This document shows positions 1 through 6,320 of a stretch of 14,703 nt of DNA, in pieces. Both the position numbers and the translations under genes were made by a program. Below the pieces are notes generated by a model, which did not search any database, was not told the DNA's origin, and saw only the letters and a list, made by a program, of their open reading frames with translations. Within the stretch, counting starts at the first letter, position 1, and every line of letters starts with the position of its first letter. Origin of the DNA: Bacillota bacterium (lineage in GTDB: Bacteria; Bacillota; Desulfotomaculia; Desulfotomaculales; Desulfotomaculaceae); contig JAMCWI010000142.1 in the NCBI GenBank assembly GCA_023481335.1, positions 1 through 14,703 of the forward strand, given 5' to 3'.

Positions 1-1524
1 GTAAACACCTCTGACCTGGGCAGGCTGCATAAATTCGGTGCCAAAGATGACGATGCCGCGCCGGGGACACCCACGGTTAAACTGCCGTCATATGAGGCCA
101 TGTTGGATTTCGCCACGAATGATCCCGCTGTGAAGCAAACGCTTGGTGCTGAGCGTTTGGAAAGTGCGTCAGAGGATTTTGGGGCCTTACCGGAAGGAAG
201 TGACACGGAATGGCTAAAGATCCTTGCCATAGGCCGAAATGGAGATATTAAACCCACCATCAATAATTTGTTGACAATATTGGAAAAAGACCCCCACCTG
301 GCCGGAAAGATAAAACATAATGATTTTTCCCACCGCGCGGTTATCTTAAAATCTGTCCCCTGGAGAAAAGTCAAGAGCGAACAAGATGGAGAGCTCTGGC
401 GAGACAGTGACGACGCCGGATTAAGGCACTATATAGAGACTGTTTACGGAATTAACGCTCCGGGCAAGATTAGCGATGCCGTCGCTGTTTTATTGGAAAG
501 ACAACGGTTCCATCCTATCCGGGATTATTTGAATAACCTTCCGGAGTGGGACGGGATCCCGAGGCTGGAGAAGCTGCTGATCGACTACCTGGGCGCGGAA
601 GATTCAGCCTATACCCGGGCTGTTACCAGGAAAACGCTGGTTGCGGCAGTGGCTCGGGTGATGCGGCCGGGGTGTAAATTTGATAATATGCTGGTCCAGG
701 TTGGCCCGCAGGGGCTGGGCAAAAGTCAATCAATAAGTCGATTAGGTGGACGCTGGTATTCCGATTCACTGAATACCGTTCAGGGTAAAGAAGCCTACGA
801 ACAACTTCAAGGGGCCTGGATTATTGAGATGGGGGAGCTAACAGCCACTAGGCGGGCCGACGTTGAAGCGATAAAACATTTTATCTCGAAACAGGAGGAC
901 ATTTTCAGGGTGGCCTATGGCCGACATGTGAGTAAATTTCCTCGACAATGTATTTTTATAGGTACGACAAATGACCCAGAATTTCTCCGGGATAAGACCG
1001 GAAACCGCCGTTTCTGGCCGGTGGATGTGGGTATCTGGGAGCGCAAAAAAAGCCTTTGGATCGATATGGACCATTATGTAATAGACCAAATATGGGCTGA
1101 AGCCACGGATGCCTGGCGAAATGGGGAGAGGCTTTATCTAGAAGCCGCTTTAGAAACTGAGGCCATACAACGTCAGGAGCAGCACACTGAAGCAAGCACG
1201 AAAGCGGGTCTTGTGCAAGAGTATTTAGAGAGATTATTACCAACAGATTGGGAGAATCGAGATATAAGTTCCCGGAGGGCGTACCTTCATGGCGGGGACT
1301 TCGGCACGGAGGTTGAAGGGATTGTCAGGCGTGAACGTGTCTGTGCCATGGAGGTATGGGTTGAACTGTTTTGTGGAGATCCGAAACTAATGACACCCAT
1401 CCAGGCCAGAGAGATAAACGATATCCTGCGCCGAGTGCCGGGGTGGAAAACATATACAGAAAGCCGGGGAAGGCTGAAATTTGGAAAAATTTATGGCTTA
1501 CAGCGTGCTTTTGTTAGAATGTAA
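1..1524 (+). CDS. VirE-family P-loop replication protein (5' partial)
   Basis: The frame is open from the first base, so the gene probably starts upstream of the window; the ATG at base 100 has no convincing ribosome binding site. The visible 507 codons hold a VirE (virulence-associated E) domain. Walker A, GPQGLGKS, is at bases 703-726. A Walker B-like stretch (AWIIEMGEL) follows, then a GTTN sensor-like motif and GNRRFWP. The leader NLPEWDGIPRLEKLL is typical of the family. In phages these proteins are helicase/primase-helicase replication proteins, often with an N-terminal primase-like part that would lie outside the window. Here it is followed directly by a repeat-rich stretch that may be its origin. 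The family is clear; the precise biochemical role is inferred. Confidence 0.9.
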   Translation, partial: VNTSDLGRLHKFGAKDDDAAPGTPTVKLPSYEAMLDFATNDPAVKQTLGAERLESASEDFGALPEGSDTEWLKILAIGRNGDIKPTINNLLTILEKDPHLAGKIKHNDFSHRAVILKSVPWRKVKSEQDGELWRDSDDAGLRHYIETVYGINAPGKISDAVAVLLERQRFHPIRDYLNNLPEWDGIPRLEKLLIDYLGAEDSAYTRAVTRKTLVAAVARVMRPGCKFDNMLVQVGPQGLGKSQSISRLGGRWYSDSLNTVQGKEAYEQLQGAWIIEMGELTATRRADVEAIKHFISKQEDIFRVAYGRHVSKFPRQCIFIGTTNDPEFLRDKTGNRRFWPVDVGIWERKKSLWIDMDHYVIDQIWAEATDAWRNGERLYLEAALETEAIQRQEQHTEASTKAGLVQEYLERLLPTDWENRDISSRRAYLHGGDFGTEVEGIVRRERVCAMEVWVELFCGDPKLMTPIQAREINDILRRVPGWKTYTESRGRLKFGKIYGLQRAFVRM

Positions 1525-1548
1525 AACCGAAGTTTAAGCTCCCCCTCT

Positions 1549-1597
1549 CAGCGGTATCCATGGTGGTATCCATGGTATCCATGTATGGATACCGCTG
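1549..1597. repeat. 13-bp perfect inverted repeat within the iteron cluster
   Basis: CAGCGGTATCCAT at 1549-1561 is the exact reverse complement of ATGGATACCGCTG at 1585-1597. The arms enclose two more GTATCCAT copies. The complement extends 5 bp beyond the iteron core, so this is a deliberate-looking dyad and not just two opposed iterons. It could be a protein-binding dyad or an RNA hairpin. Confidence 0.7.
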
Positions 1598-1712
1598 AAC
1601 ACATAAAGAGTATCCAAAGTATCCATGAAAAAAGGCATGGATACCGGTTATGGATACCAGTTAAACCCAAAGATATCAAGGCTTAAGCAGTTATAGTATC
1701 CATAGTATCCAT

Positions 1713-1810
1713 GTTTTTATATAGAGATATATAAAATAAAGAGATTATAGGGGTATATACGCCTTATAAAACCTATAAAACCTATAAATCACCCTGCCTT
1801 ATTATAAGGC
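1713..1810. other. AT-rich stretch, candidate unwinding region
   Basis: This gap in the iteron cluster is almost pure A/T in its first half. It then carries three near-identical CCTATAAAA-type 9-mers in tandem at about 1763-1788. It ends in a near-perfect hairpin, GCCTTAT-T-ATAAGGC, at 1796-1810. With iterons on both sides it matches the layout of a DNA unwinding element. No ORF is supported in the whole 1525-1864 gap. Confidence 0.4.
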
Positions 1811-1864
1811 CCGTTCATGGATATCATGGATACCTGATTTAAAAAAGATTTGGGGGTGTAATAT

Positions 1865-2188
1865 TTGGCCAAGAAAAAGAACGTCAAAAAACAAGCTTTT
1901 CTGCAGGCCCAGGCCCTATTGAAAAAAGACCTGACCCTGGAGCCGCTTCCCGCAGGTGGCGGACTGGTATATGTTGGCCTGTCTTTCGACATGGAGAACA
2001 TAGCTGTAGCTGAGGCCGTATTGGTGGCAGCGGGTTATTCTGGCCAGCAGGCAAATGTTGCTATTAACGGCCTCATCAAAAACCTGAAAGATAGAGCGGA
2101 GGGTAGGCATAGCCCTTTTGAGGTGAGGGGCAGGTCCCGGAACCCTCCCAGCATCGTTCAGCGAGGGTTAAACTTCGGTGCAATATAA
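1865..2188 (+). CDS. Small phage protein of unknown function
   Basis: This encodes 107 residues starting at TTG with a GGGGGTG ribosome binding site at 1851-1857. The N-terminus is lysine-rich (AKKKNVKKQ). The middle is a compact alpha/beta-looking stretch, and the C-terminus is basic and arginine/proline-rich (RGRSRNPPSIVQRG). I do not recognise a family. It is the first gene after the presumed origin and reads in the same direction as the replication gene, so it is probably an early gene. The basic ends would suit nucleic-acid binding, but no known motif supports that. Confidence 0.65.
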   Translation: MAKKKNVKKQAFLQAQALLKKDLTLEPLPAGGGLVYVGLSFDMENIAVAEAVLVAAGYSGQQANVAINGLIKNLKDRAEGRHSPFEVRGRSRNPPSIVQRGLNFGAI

Positions 2189-2237
2189 CTCCTAAAACGG
2201 AGGAAAAGGCTTAGTTTTTTCACCTGGAGGGCTCAAA

Positions 2238-2522
2238 ATGGCCGAAAAAACGGATCTTCAAAAAGTTGCAGATAAGATTGAAGAACAGTCAAGAAAGGAA
2301 ACCCAGGAAGCCATAAAACGCATCCAGGAACTGAACCGAAAAGAGAACATGGAGAAGTATGGTTGTGATTGTCCAGCAGCAAAGTGCTATGCAAGCTGTC
2401 CCAGGTATTTAACCCATTCAAAACATGAGGATTTCTTTTTCTGGTGGGACAAGACACGGCCCCCGGATCGCAAAGAGCGGGAGGTTATTCTCCCCATGGG
2501 GAGGGAAATCCTGTTAGATTGA
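2238..2522 (+). CDS. Small protein with a four-cysteine cluster
   Basis: This encodes 94 residues with an ATG start and GGAGG at 2225-2229. Residues 1-40 are charged and probably helical. A compact cysteine cluster follows, CDCPAAKCYASC, in the pattern CxCx5CxxxC. The C-terminal part is rich in aromatic and charged residues (DFFFWWDK). The cysteines could bind zinc or an Fe-S cluster; the spacing does not match a finger type I can name. It lies in a run of small genes between the origin-like region and the tail genes. Function is unknown. Confidence 0.7.
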   Translation: MAEKTDLQKVADKIEEQSRKETQEAIKRIQELNRKENMEKYGCDCPAAKCYASCPRYLTHSKHEDFFFWWDKTRPPDRKEREVILPMGREILLD

Positions 2523-2633
2523 CAGGGTCTACAATTTAGGACTAAGAGTTATTGAAGCAAAAATCAAGCAAAAATTAACTAATGAAAAGCGTTAAAAATG
2601 CGCTGAAAAACGATAAAAAAGGGGGTGTTTTTG

Positions 2634-2771
2634 ATGGGAAAAGGCCAGGTTTTGAAAAAAATAGGCCTGGACCCGGACGTATTACAACGGCGATTAATCA
2701 AAATGCTGACTGATTGGCTAGCCAAGGAACAAACAAAATTCAGAACCCAATGGAAAACAAAAAAATTTTAG
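2634..2771 (+). CDS. 45-residue basic protein upstream of the tail chaperone
   Basis: A short ORF starts at ATG 2634 behind a good GGGGGTG ribosome binding site at 2621-2627. It encodes a basic, probably helical peptide (MGKGQVLKKIGLDPDVLQRR at the start). Its TAG stop, at 2769-2771, forms part of the TAGGAGGT ribosome binding site of the tail chaperone gene, which implies co-translation with it. It could be a genuine small protein or the end of a structural gene lost in a deletion. I recognise no family. Confidence 0.5.
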   Translation: MGKGQVLKKIGLDPDVLQRRLIKMLTDWLAKEQTKFRTQWKTKKF

Positions 2772-2783
2772 GAGGTAAAAACA

Positions 2784-3122
2784 GTGAGCGATCCCACAAT
2801 TCCAGCTGTAAAACTTAATCTCGACAAGGAGCGGAACCTGCTCCTTGACCTCAACGCCATGGTCACTTTCGAACAGGAGACCGGAAAAAGCCTTATGGAA
2901 GGCGCTGACCTCTCAAAAATGGGTATGATTGAATTCCGTGCCTTGCTTTGGGCCTGCCTCATTCATGAGGATGAGAGCCTGACTCTAAAAAATGTGGGGG
3001 CCATGGTCCACCCCGGGAATATGGAAGAGGTATCCAACGCCATTGCCAAGGCGTTTGAGGCCGCAACTCCGGAACCGGACGGTGACAAAGGCCCTTTACC
3101 GGAAGCCCGCCCAGTTGGCTAG
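2784..3122 (+). CDS. Phage tail assembly chaperone (G-type product)
   Basis: This encodes 112 residues from a GTG start with TAGGAGGT immediately upstream. The pattern DLNAMVTFEQETGKSL...FRALLWACLIHEDESLT is typical of small tail assembly chaperones of siphophages (gpG/GTA gp10-like). These coat the tape measure protein during tail polymerisation. It sits two genes upstream of the tape measure gene, as expected. A slippery heptamer near its 3' end allows some ribosomes to continue into the next frame and make a longer G-T protein. The usual upstream tail tube genes are absent. Confidence 0.85.
   Translation: MSDPTIPAVKLNLDKERNLLLDLNAMVTFEQETGKSLMEGADLSKMGMIEFRALLWACLIHEDESLTLKNVGAMVHPGNMEEVSNAIAKAFEAATPEPDGDKGPLPEARPVG
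3092..3098 (+). other. -1 programmed frameshift site CCCTTTA
   Basis: In the chaperone frame the bases read GGC CCT TTA, which is a perfect X XXY YYZ heptamer. Slipping back one base gives CCC TTT, then ACC GGA AGC. That frame has no stop until 3439 and is the frame of the downstream ORF. The 0-frame stop is only 22 bases further on, at 3120-3122. Frameshifted G/GT chaperone pairs are well established in long-tailed phages. Confidence 0.85.
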
Positions 3123-3124
3123 AG

Positions 3125-3439
3125 TTGTGGGCCATTGGGCGGTATGACCTGAGATTGTCAGAGCGGGACTTCTGGCGGCTGACACTGAGGCAGTTTGATG
3201 CACTGGTCAGTCGCCACATGGCCAGCCAGGAACGGGAGGATTACCGGGCAGGTATGATATGCGCTATTCTGGCGAATATCCACCGAGATGAGAAAAAGCG
3301 CCGGCAGCCATTCACACCACTGGATTTTATACCAGGGAGGACAAGAGGGCGGGTCCAAGCGCCGCAGACCCCAGAGGATATGCTGCAAACGGTGAAACTT
3401 TTAAATGCCGCCTTTGGCGGGGTGGTAAAGGAGGTTTAA
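3125..3439 (+). CDS. Tail chaperone T domain, made by -1 frameshifting
   Basis: This frame carries RYDLRLSERDFWRLTLRQFDAL and a helical region typical of the T half of G-T tail chaperones, which recruits tail tube subunits. It has no ATG and no ribosome binding site; its only start-like codon is the TTG at 3125. The frame is open from 3086 and lies -1 to the G frame. I therefore read it as translated only by slippage at 3092-3098, giving a fusion of about 218 residues that starts at 2784. The stop is four bases before the tape measure start. Its own end contains the GGAGGT used by the tape measure gene. Confidence 0.8.
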   Translation: MWAIGRYDLRLSERDFWRLTLRQFDALVSRHMASQEREDYRAGMICAILANIHRDEKKRRQPFTPLDFIPGRTRGRVQAPQTPEDMLQTVKLLNAAFGGVVKEV

Positions 3440-3442
3440 GAC

Positions 3443-5140
3443 TTGGCAGGAAATATTGCTAATCTTTTTGTGGTCTTGGGGGCAAAAACCGAGGGCTTTC
3501 AAAAGGGACTAAAAGATGCCGAAAAAGCGGCTGTTAAAGCCTCAAGGTCCTTTGAAAGGTCCTTTGGTCCGGCGCTGAATGCAATAACCAGTGGCCTGAA
3601 AATTATGGGTGGGGCGGCGGCTGTGGGGTTTGGGGCATTGGTGGGCTCCGGGATAAAGGCCAATTCTCAGATGGAGCAATACCGAAACACCCTGGAAACG
3701 GTTATGGGGGACAGTCAAAAAGCCGCCGAAACCCTTGATTGGGTAAAACAATATGCCGCCAAGACCCCTTTTGAAATTCCTGGCCTGGTGGAATCAACTG
3801 TTAAACTCCAGGCAATGGGCATGGAAGCCCAAAAATTCATCCCCGTGGCCGCCGACATGGCTGCTGTCTTTGCCAGTTCCGGAAAGACCGTCCAGGATGC
3901 GGCTGAGGCCCTGTCGGATGCCGCCATGGGTGAGTTCGAGAGATTGAAAGAGTTCGGCATTAAGCTCCGCGCAGAGGATTTCAAAGCTGGTGGTAAGTAT
4001 GCCGGGGTGGCTTATGCGGATGCCGTAATGCAGGAAGTAAAGAATCATAATTATACCGGGGCTGCCGAGGGACTTTCTAATACCTTCACCGGCCGGCTAT
4101 CGACACTGAAAGATACCTTAGGCCAGGTTCTTCAAAATGCAACTGCCCCAGTATTTGAAAAAATCTCTATCAGCATGGGCAATCTCATGGCAAAAATCGA
4201 GGAATGGAGCGCAAGCGGAGCCTTGCAAGTTTTTACCGACAAGCTTACGGCCGGGATGATGGCAGCCTGGGGTGTCATGGAGAAGGTTGCCGGCGTGGTG
4301 GTGAGTATCGCGAAAGGAATTGCGGACAATTGGGGGGTTATCGGCCCGATCTTGGCTGGTGTCGGGGCCGCCTTTGTTGCCTTGCAAGCCATTGCCGCCG
4401 CAATGGAAATCCGTATAATTGCCCTTAAAGTTGCCCAGCTTGCATGGAATATAGCAATGGGGGCCAACCCCATCGGTGCCATTGTCCTGGCCATTGCCGC
4501 CCTGGTTGCGGCCGGGGTGGTTCTATATCAGAATTTGGATACCATAAAAGCCAAAGCTGGTGAATTATGGACTGCAATAGAAACGGCTTGGAATAATGCT
4601 AAAATCAAAACTGAAGAAATTTGGGGAGCCATAGAAACCTTTGTTGACACCACATGGAACAACCTTATAACGTGGGGAACTATCAAATGGCAGGGTTTTC
4701 AAAAGATGTTTCTGGACGTATGGGAGGCCATAAAAATTGGACTTAAGGGCTATGTAAATTCAATTATCGGAATGATTAATGCAATAATTGATGCCTTAAA
4801 CACTATACAGGTAGAAATACCTGACTGGGTACCAGAGCTCGGCGGTCTTACCTTTGGAATTAATCTCCCTAAAGTCCCCATGTTGGCAAAAGGAGGAATA
4901 GTAACAAGCCCCACGCTGGCGATGATTGGAGAGAGAGGCCCAGAAGCAGTTATCCCCTTAAATAACATTTTATCGGTTTTGTCCTCTCCGGTGGTCAACG
5001 TGGCAACCCCCGCGGTGGCCATGGCCGCCCCGAGCGCGGCGGGACCCGTAACCATAAACGTCTATGGCAATAATGCTGATGAGATATTGGGCAAGCTCAA
5101 GCGTGATTTAGTCAGGGCGGGGGTGAAGCTCTTTGGCTAA
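3443..5140 (+). CDS. Phage tail tape measure protein
   Basis: This encodes 565 residues from a TTG start with GGAGGT at 3430-3435. Residues 70-220 form the tape measure domain (NTLETVMGDSQ..., FASSGKTVQDAAEALSDAAMGE). Hydrophobic, membrane-prone stretches lie at about 281-322 and 342-362, followed by Trp-rich helical repeats. The C-terminus carries the characteristic AKGGIVTSPTLAMIGERGPE at 482-501. The protein sets tail length and may aid DNA entry. It is on the short side, so a short tail would be expected (about 85 nm at the usual 0.15 nm per residue). The distal tail and baseplate genes that normally follow are missing, so it is probably stranded in a broken tail module. Confidence 0.92.
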   Translation: MAGNIANLFVVLGAKTEGFQKGLKDAEKAAVKASRSFERSFGPALNAITSGLKIMGGAAAVGFGALVGSGIKANSQMEQYRNTLETVMGDSQKAAETLDWVKQYAAKTPFEIPGLVESTVKLQAMGMEAQKFIPVAADMAAVFASSGKTVQDAAEALSDAAMGEFERLKEFGIKLRAEDFKAGGKYAGVAYADAVMQEVKNHNYTGAAEGLSNTFTGRLSTLKDTLGQVLQNATAPVFEKISISMGNLMAKIEEWSASGALQVFTDKLTAGMMAAWGVMEKVAGVVVSIAKGIADNWGVIGPILAGVGAAFVALQAIAAAMEIRIIALKVAQLAWNIAMGANPIGAIVLAIAALVAAGVVLYQNLDTIKAKAGELWTAIETAWNNAKIKTEEIWGAIETFVDTTWNNLITWGTIKWQGFQKMFLDVWEAIKIGLKGYVNSIIGMINAIIDALNTIQVEIPDWVPELGGLTFGINLPKVPMLAKGGIVTSPTLAMIGERGPEAVIPLNNILSVLSSPVVNVATPAVAMAAPSAAGPVTINVYGNNADEILGKLKRDLVRAGVKLFG

Positions 5141-5154
5141 AAGGTGATAAAGGG

Positions 5155-5241
5155 GCCCAGGGGGGGTCAAAATCTCTGGAGCCCTAAAGCCCTAGACCGT
5201 ATGGGCAGGAAGATTTTTTTCTGTACGAGTCAGGGGGTTTT
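5155..5241 (+). other. Leader resembling DNA upstream of phage small terminase genes
   Basis: This non-coding stretch has a G-run followed by GTCAAAATCTCTGGAGCCC, a CTAGACCGTATGGGC block, a T7 run and TGTACG, ending at an AGGGGG ribosome binding site. From memory, this order of elements resembles the conserved DNA found between HNH and P27-type small terminase genes in cos-type phages, near the packaging site. The match is from recollection, not computed. Its place after the tape measure gene would be abnormal, suggesting rearrangement. Confidence 0.4.
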
Positions 5242-5310
5242 ATGGTGGCCGGAAAAAGACCGGCGCCAAAAACGAGTCAAAAGCTAATAAAAATACTTAG
5301 GAGGATTTGA
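5242..5310 (+). pseudogene. 22-codon ORF, possible small terminase N-terminal stump
   Basis: The ATG at 5242 has AGGGGG at 5232-5237. The peptide begins MVAGKRPAPKTSQKL and stops at TGA 5308-5310, inside the leader of the next gene. The Gly-Lys-Arg-Pro-x-Pro start resembles the N-terminus of P27-type terminase small subunits, which usually run past 100 residues. If so, it was truncated when the downstream coiled-coil gene was joined here. A chance ORF is possible. Confidence 0.3.
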
Positions 5311-5313
5311 AAC

Positions 5314-5919
5314 ATGACAAAGTATTCATTGGAGGACTACAAACCGTATGCCGAGGCACTGGCCAAAAAAGTAGAAGGGGATAAAAGGCTGCGGGACAGT
5401 GAAGACCTTCTTGTCGCTGCGAAAAGACAGCGTGAAGAGGCCGAGGCAACGGGCCGTGAGGTAATGGAGCTGGAAGCCGAGGCCCTTCTCGGAGGAAAAA
5501 ATACCGGTAATTTAAAGGACAAGCTCAAAGAGGCCCGACGCAAGGCCGAAGAGGCAGACAAGGCCGCTGGCGATGCTGAGCACACTGTCAAGGTGCTTAA
5601 AATTGGGCTGGAAAAGCTTAACCGGGAAGTCGAAGAGCAGAAAAAACTGGCCACGGAACAGCTGATCAAGACCATCCGCAAAGACCATGGAGCTGCCATG
5701 GTCCCCTTGATTGAGGCCGCCCGGCAGCTGTCTGCAGCCTGTGTTAAGGAACTGGAGATCCGCGAAGCTGCTTCGGATGCCCTGGTGGATTCCTGGTCGG
5801 TGTCTACATACATCTGCCCGGTTCCCTCGTTAATCCACCCGGGTCTGTACGATGACAGGGATAGCAAGCTCGGCCGCCTGGTCGTGGAACTCAGAGAGTA
5901 CGGTTATGCCGGCATTTAA
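5314..5919 (+). CDS. Coiled-coil protein A1 of the duplicated A-B module
   Basis: This encodes 201 residues with an ATG start and AGGAGG at 5299-5304. From about residue 15 to 160 it is highly charged and heptad-like (Glu/Lys/Ala/Leu), predicting a long coiled coil. The C-terminus is more globular and ends SKLGRLVVELREYGYAGI. It is clearly homologous to A2 at 6321: both begin SL.DY..YAE, share a GREVMELEAEAL / GEAIELEAVAM core and end in LRE.GY. There is no signal peptide or membrane segment, so it is probably cytosolic. Its last codons overlap the start of B1 by 14 bases, implying translational coupling. I do not recognise the family and assign no function. Confidence 0.8.
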   Translation: MTKYSLEDYKPYAEALAKKVEGDKRLRDSEDLLVAAKRQREEAEATGREVMELEAEALLGGKNTGNLKDKLKEARRKAEEADKAAGDAEHTVKVLKIGLEKLNREVEEQKKLATEQLIKTIRKDHGAAMVPLIEAARQLSAACVKELEIREAASDALVDSWSVSTYICPVPSLIHPGLYDDRDSKLGRLVVELREYGYAGI

Positions 5920-6283
5920 CTATCAAGAAGTAACATGGGACGAAGTGCCCGCTGAAAACCGAGTAGTGGCCCTGGACATAAAAGAATTCGTGGAAAACGA
6001 CCTTTCACTCCCCCGGCTGGATATCCGGTGGTTCAAGAAGGTTAACAGCCCTCTGCCCTGGCGGGAATCTTTTCAAAATAAAAAAGATATAGCCGGGACA
6101 ATATTTTACCTTAAGGATTTAAGAGTAATCTGGGTGAGCGCGGAGCTCACCCCCCAGGACACCGGTAAGACCGTAGCTCAAAATTCAACACCATTCTCAA
6201 CGCGGGGGCGGGGAATGGAAGGCGATGAGGCCGACGCCCAGCGCTATGAGGAGTATGCGGTTAGGGCCTACATGCTGGAATAA
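5906..6283 (+). CDS. B1, metallopeptidase-like paralogue lacking HExxH
   Basis: I choose the ATG at 5906 because the resulting start (MPAFNYQEVTWDEVPAENR) aligns with B2; an upstream in-frame ATG at 5852 would add 18 unrelated residues. The product is 125 residues. It shares with B2 and B3 the N-terminal helix (DIKEFVENDLSLPRLDIRWF), the IWVSAEL strand, TVA just before the active site, and the downstream EGDEADAQRYEEYA segment. Where the paralogues have HExRHxYQ, B1 reads QNSTPFSTRGR, so both zinc-binding histidines and the catalytic glutamate are gone. The first part of that segment lies in a 26-bp stretch identical to part of A2. B1 is either an inactive partner or a pseudogene. Confidence 0.65.
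   Translation: MPAFNYQEVTWDEVPAENRVVALDIKEFVENDLSLPRLDIRWFKKVNSPLPWRESFQNKKDIAGTIFYLKDLRVIWVSAELTPQDTGKTVAQNSTPFSTRGRGMEGDEADAQRYEEYAVRAYMLE
6176..6201 (+). repeat. 26-bp exact direct repeat, copy in B1
   Basis: These 26 bases match 6865-6890 exactly and in the same orientation. Flanking bases differ on both sides. Here the patch sits where the HExxH codons of B1 should be and is read in a different frame from the A2 copy, giving AQNSTPFS. The 5' junction (GCTCA) is compatible with microhomology to an ancestral Ala-His codon pair. Confidence 0.9.
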
Positions 6284-6320
6284 AAAAAATAATAAAAAAT
6301 TATTAGGAGGATTGACAGGA

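Larger units (their letters stand above)
1549..1833. repeat. Cluster of GTATCCAT repeats (iteron-like)
   Basis: I count ten exact copies of GTATCCAT or its complement ATGGATAC, plus two one-mismatch copies. Forward copies start at 1554, 1566, 1575, 1619, 1696 and 1705, with a mismatch copy at 1610. Reverse copies start at 1585, 1637, 1650 and 1826, with a mismatch copy at 1817. Neighbouring copies are often exactly 9 bp apart. Such clusters next to a replication gene are typical of origin iterons; binding by the VirE protein or a partner is inference. Confidence 0.75.

Noticed and set aside
1549..1833. CRISPR array
   Set aside because: The repeats are 8-9 bp, occur in both orientations and are irregularly spaced, with no unique spacers of constant length and no cas genes.
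3125..3127. TTG as an independent start for the T chaperone
   Set aside because: There is no ribosome binding site in front of it, and the in-phase slippery heptamer upstream explains expression better.
5683..5703. 8-bp inverted repeat GACCATGG/CCATGGTC in A1
   Set aside because: It lies in well-conserved coding sequence, has no T-run, and is likely a codon coincidence.
5337..5867. 176-residue leftward ORF antisense to A1
   Set aside because: It is Ser-rich, as expected from the complement of a Glu/Lys/Ala-rich coiled coil, and has no ribosome binding site. A similar antisense shadow lies over A2 at 6350-6889.
5852..5905. Upstream ATG extension of B1
   Set aside because: The 18 added residues overlap A1 further, have no ribosome binding site and do not align with the B2 or B3 N-termini.
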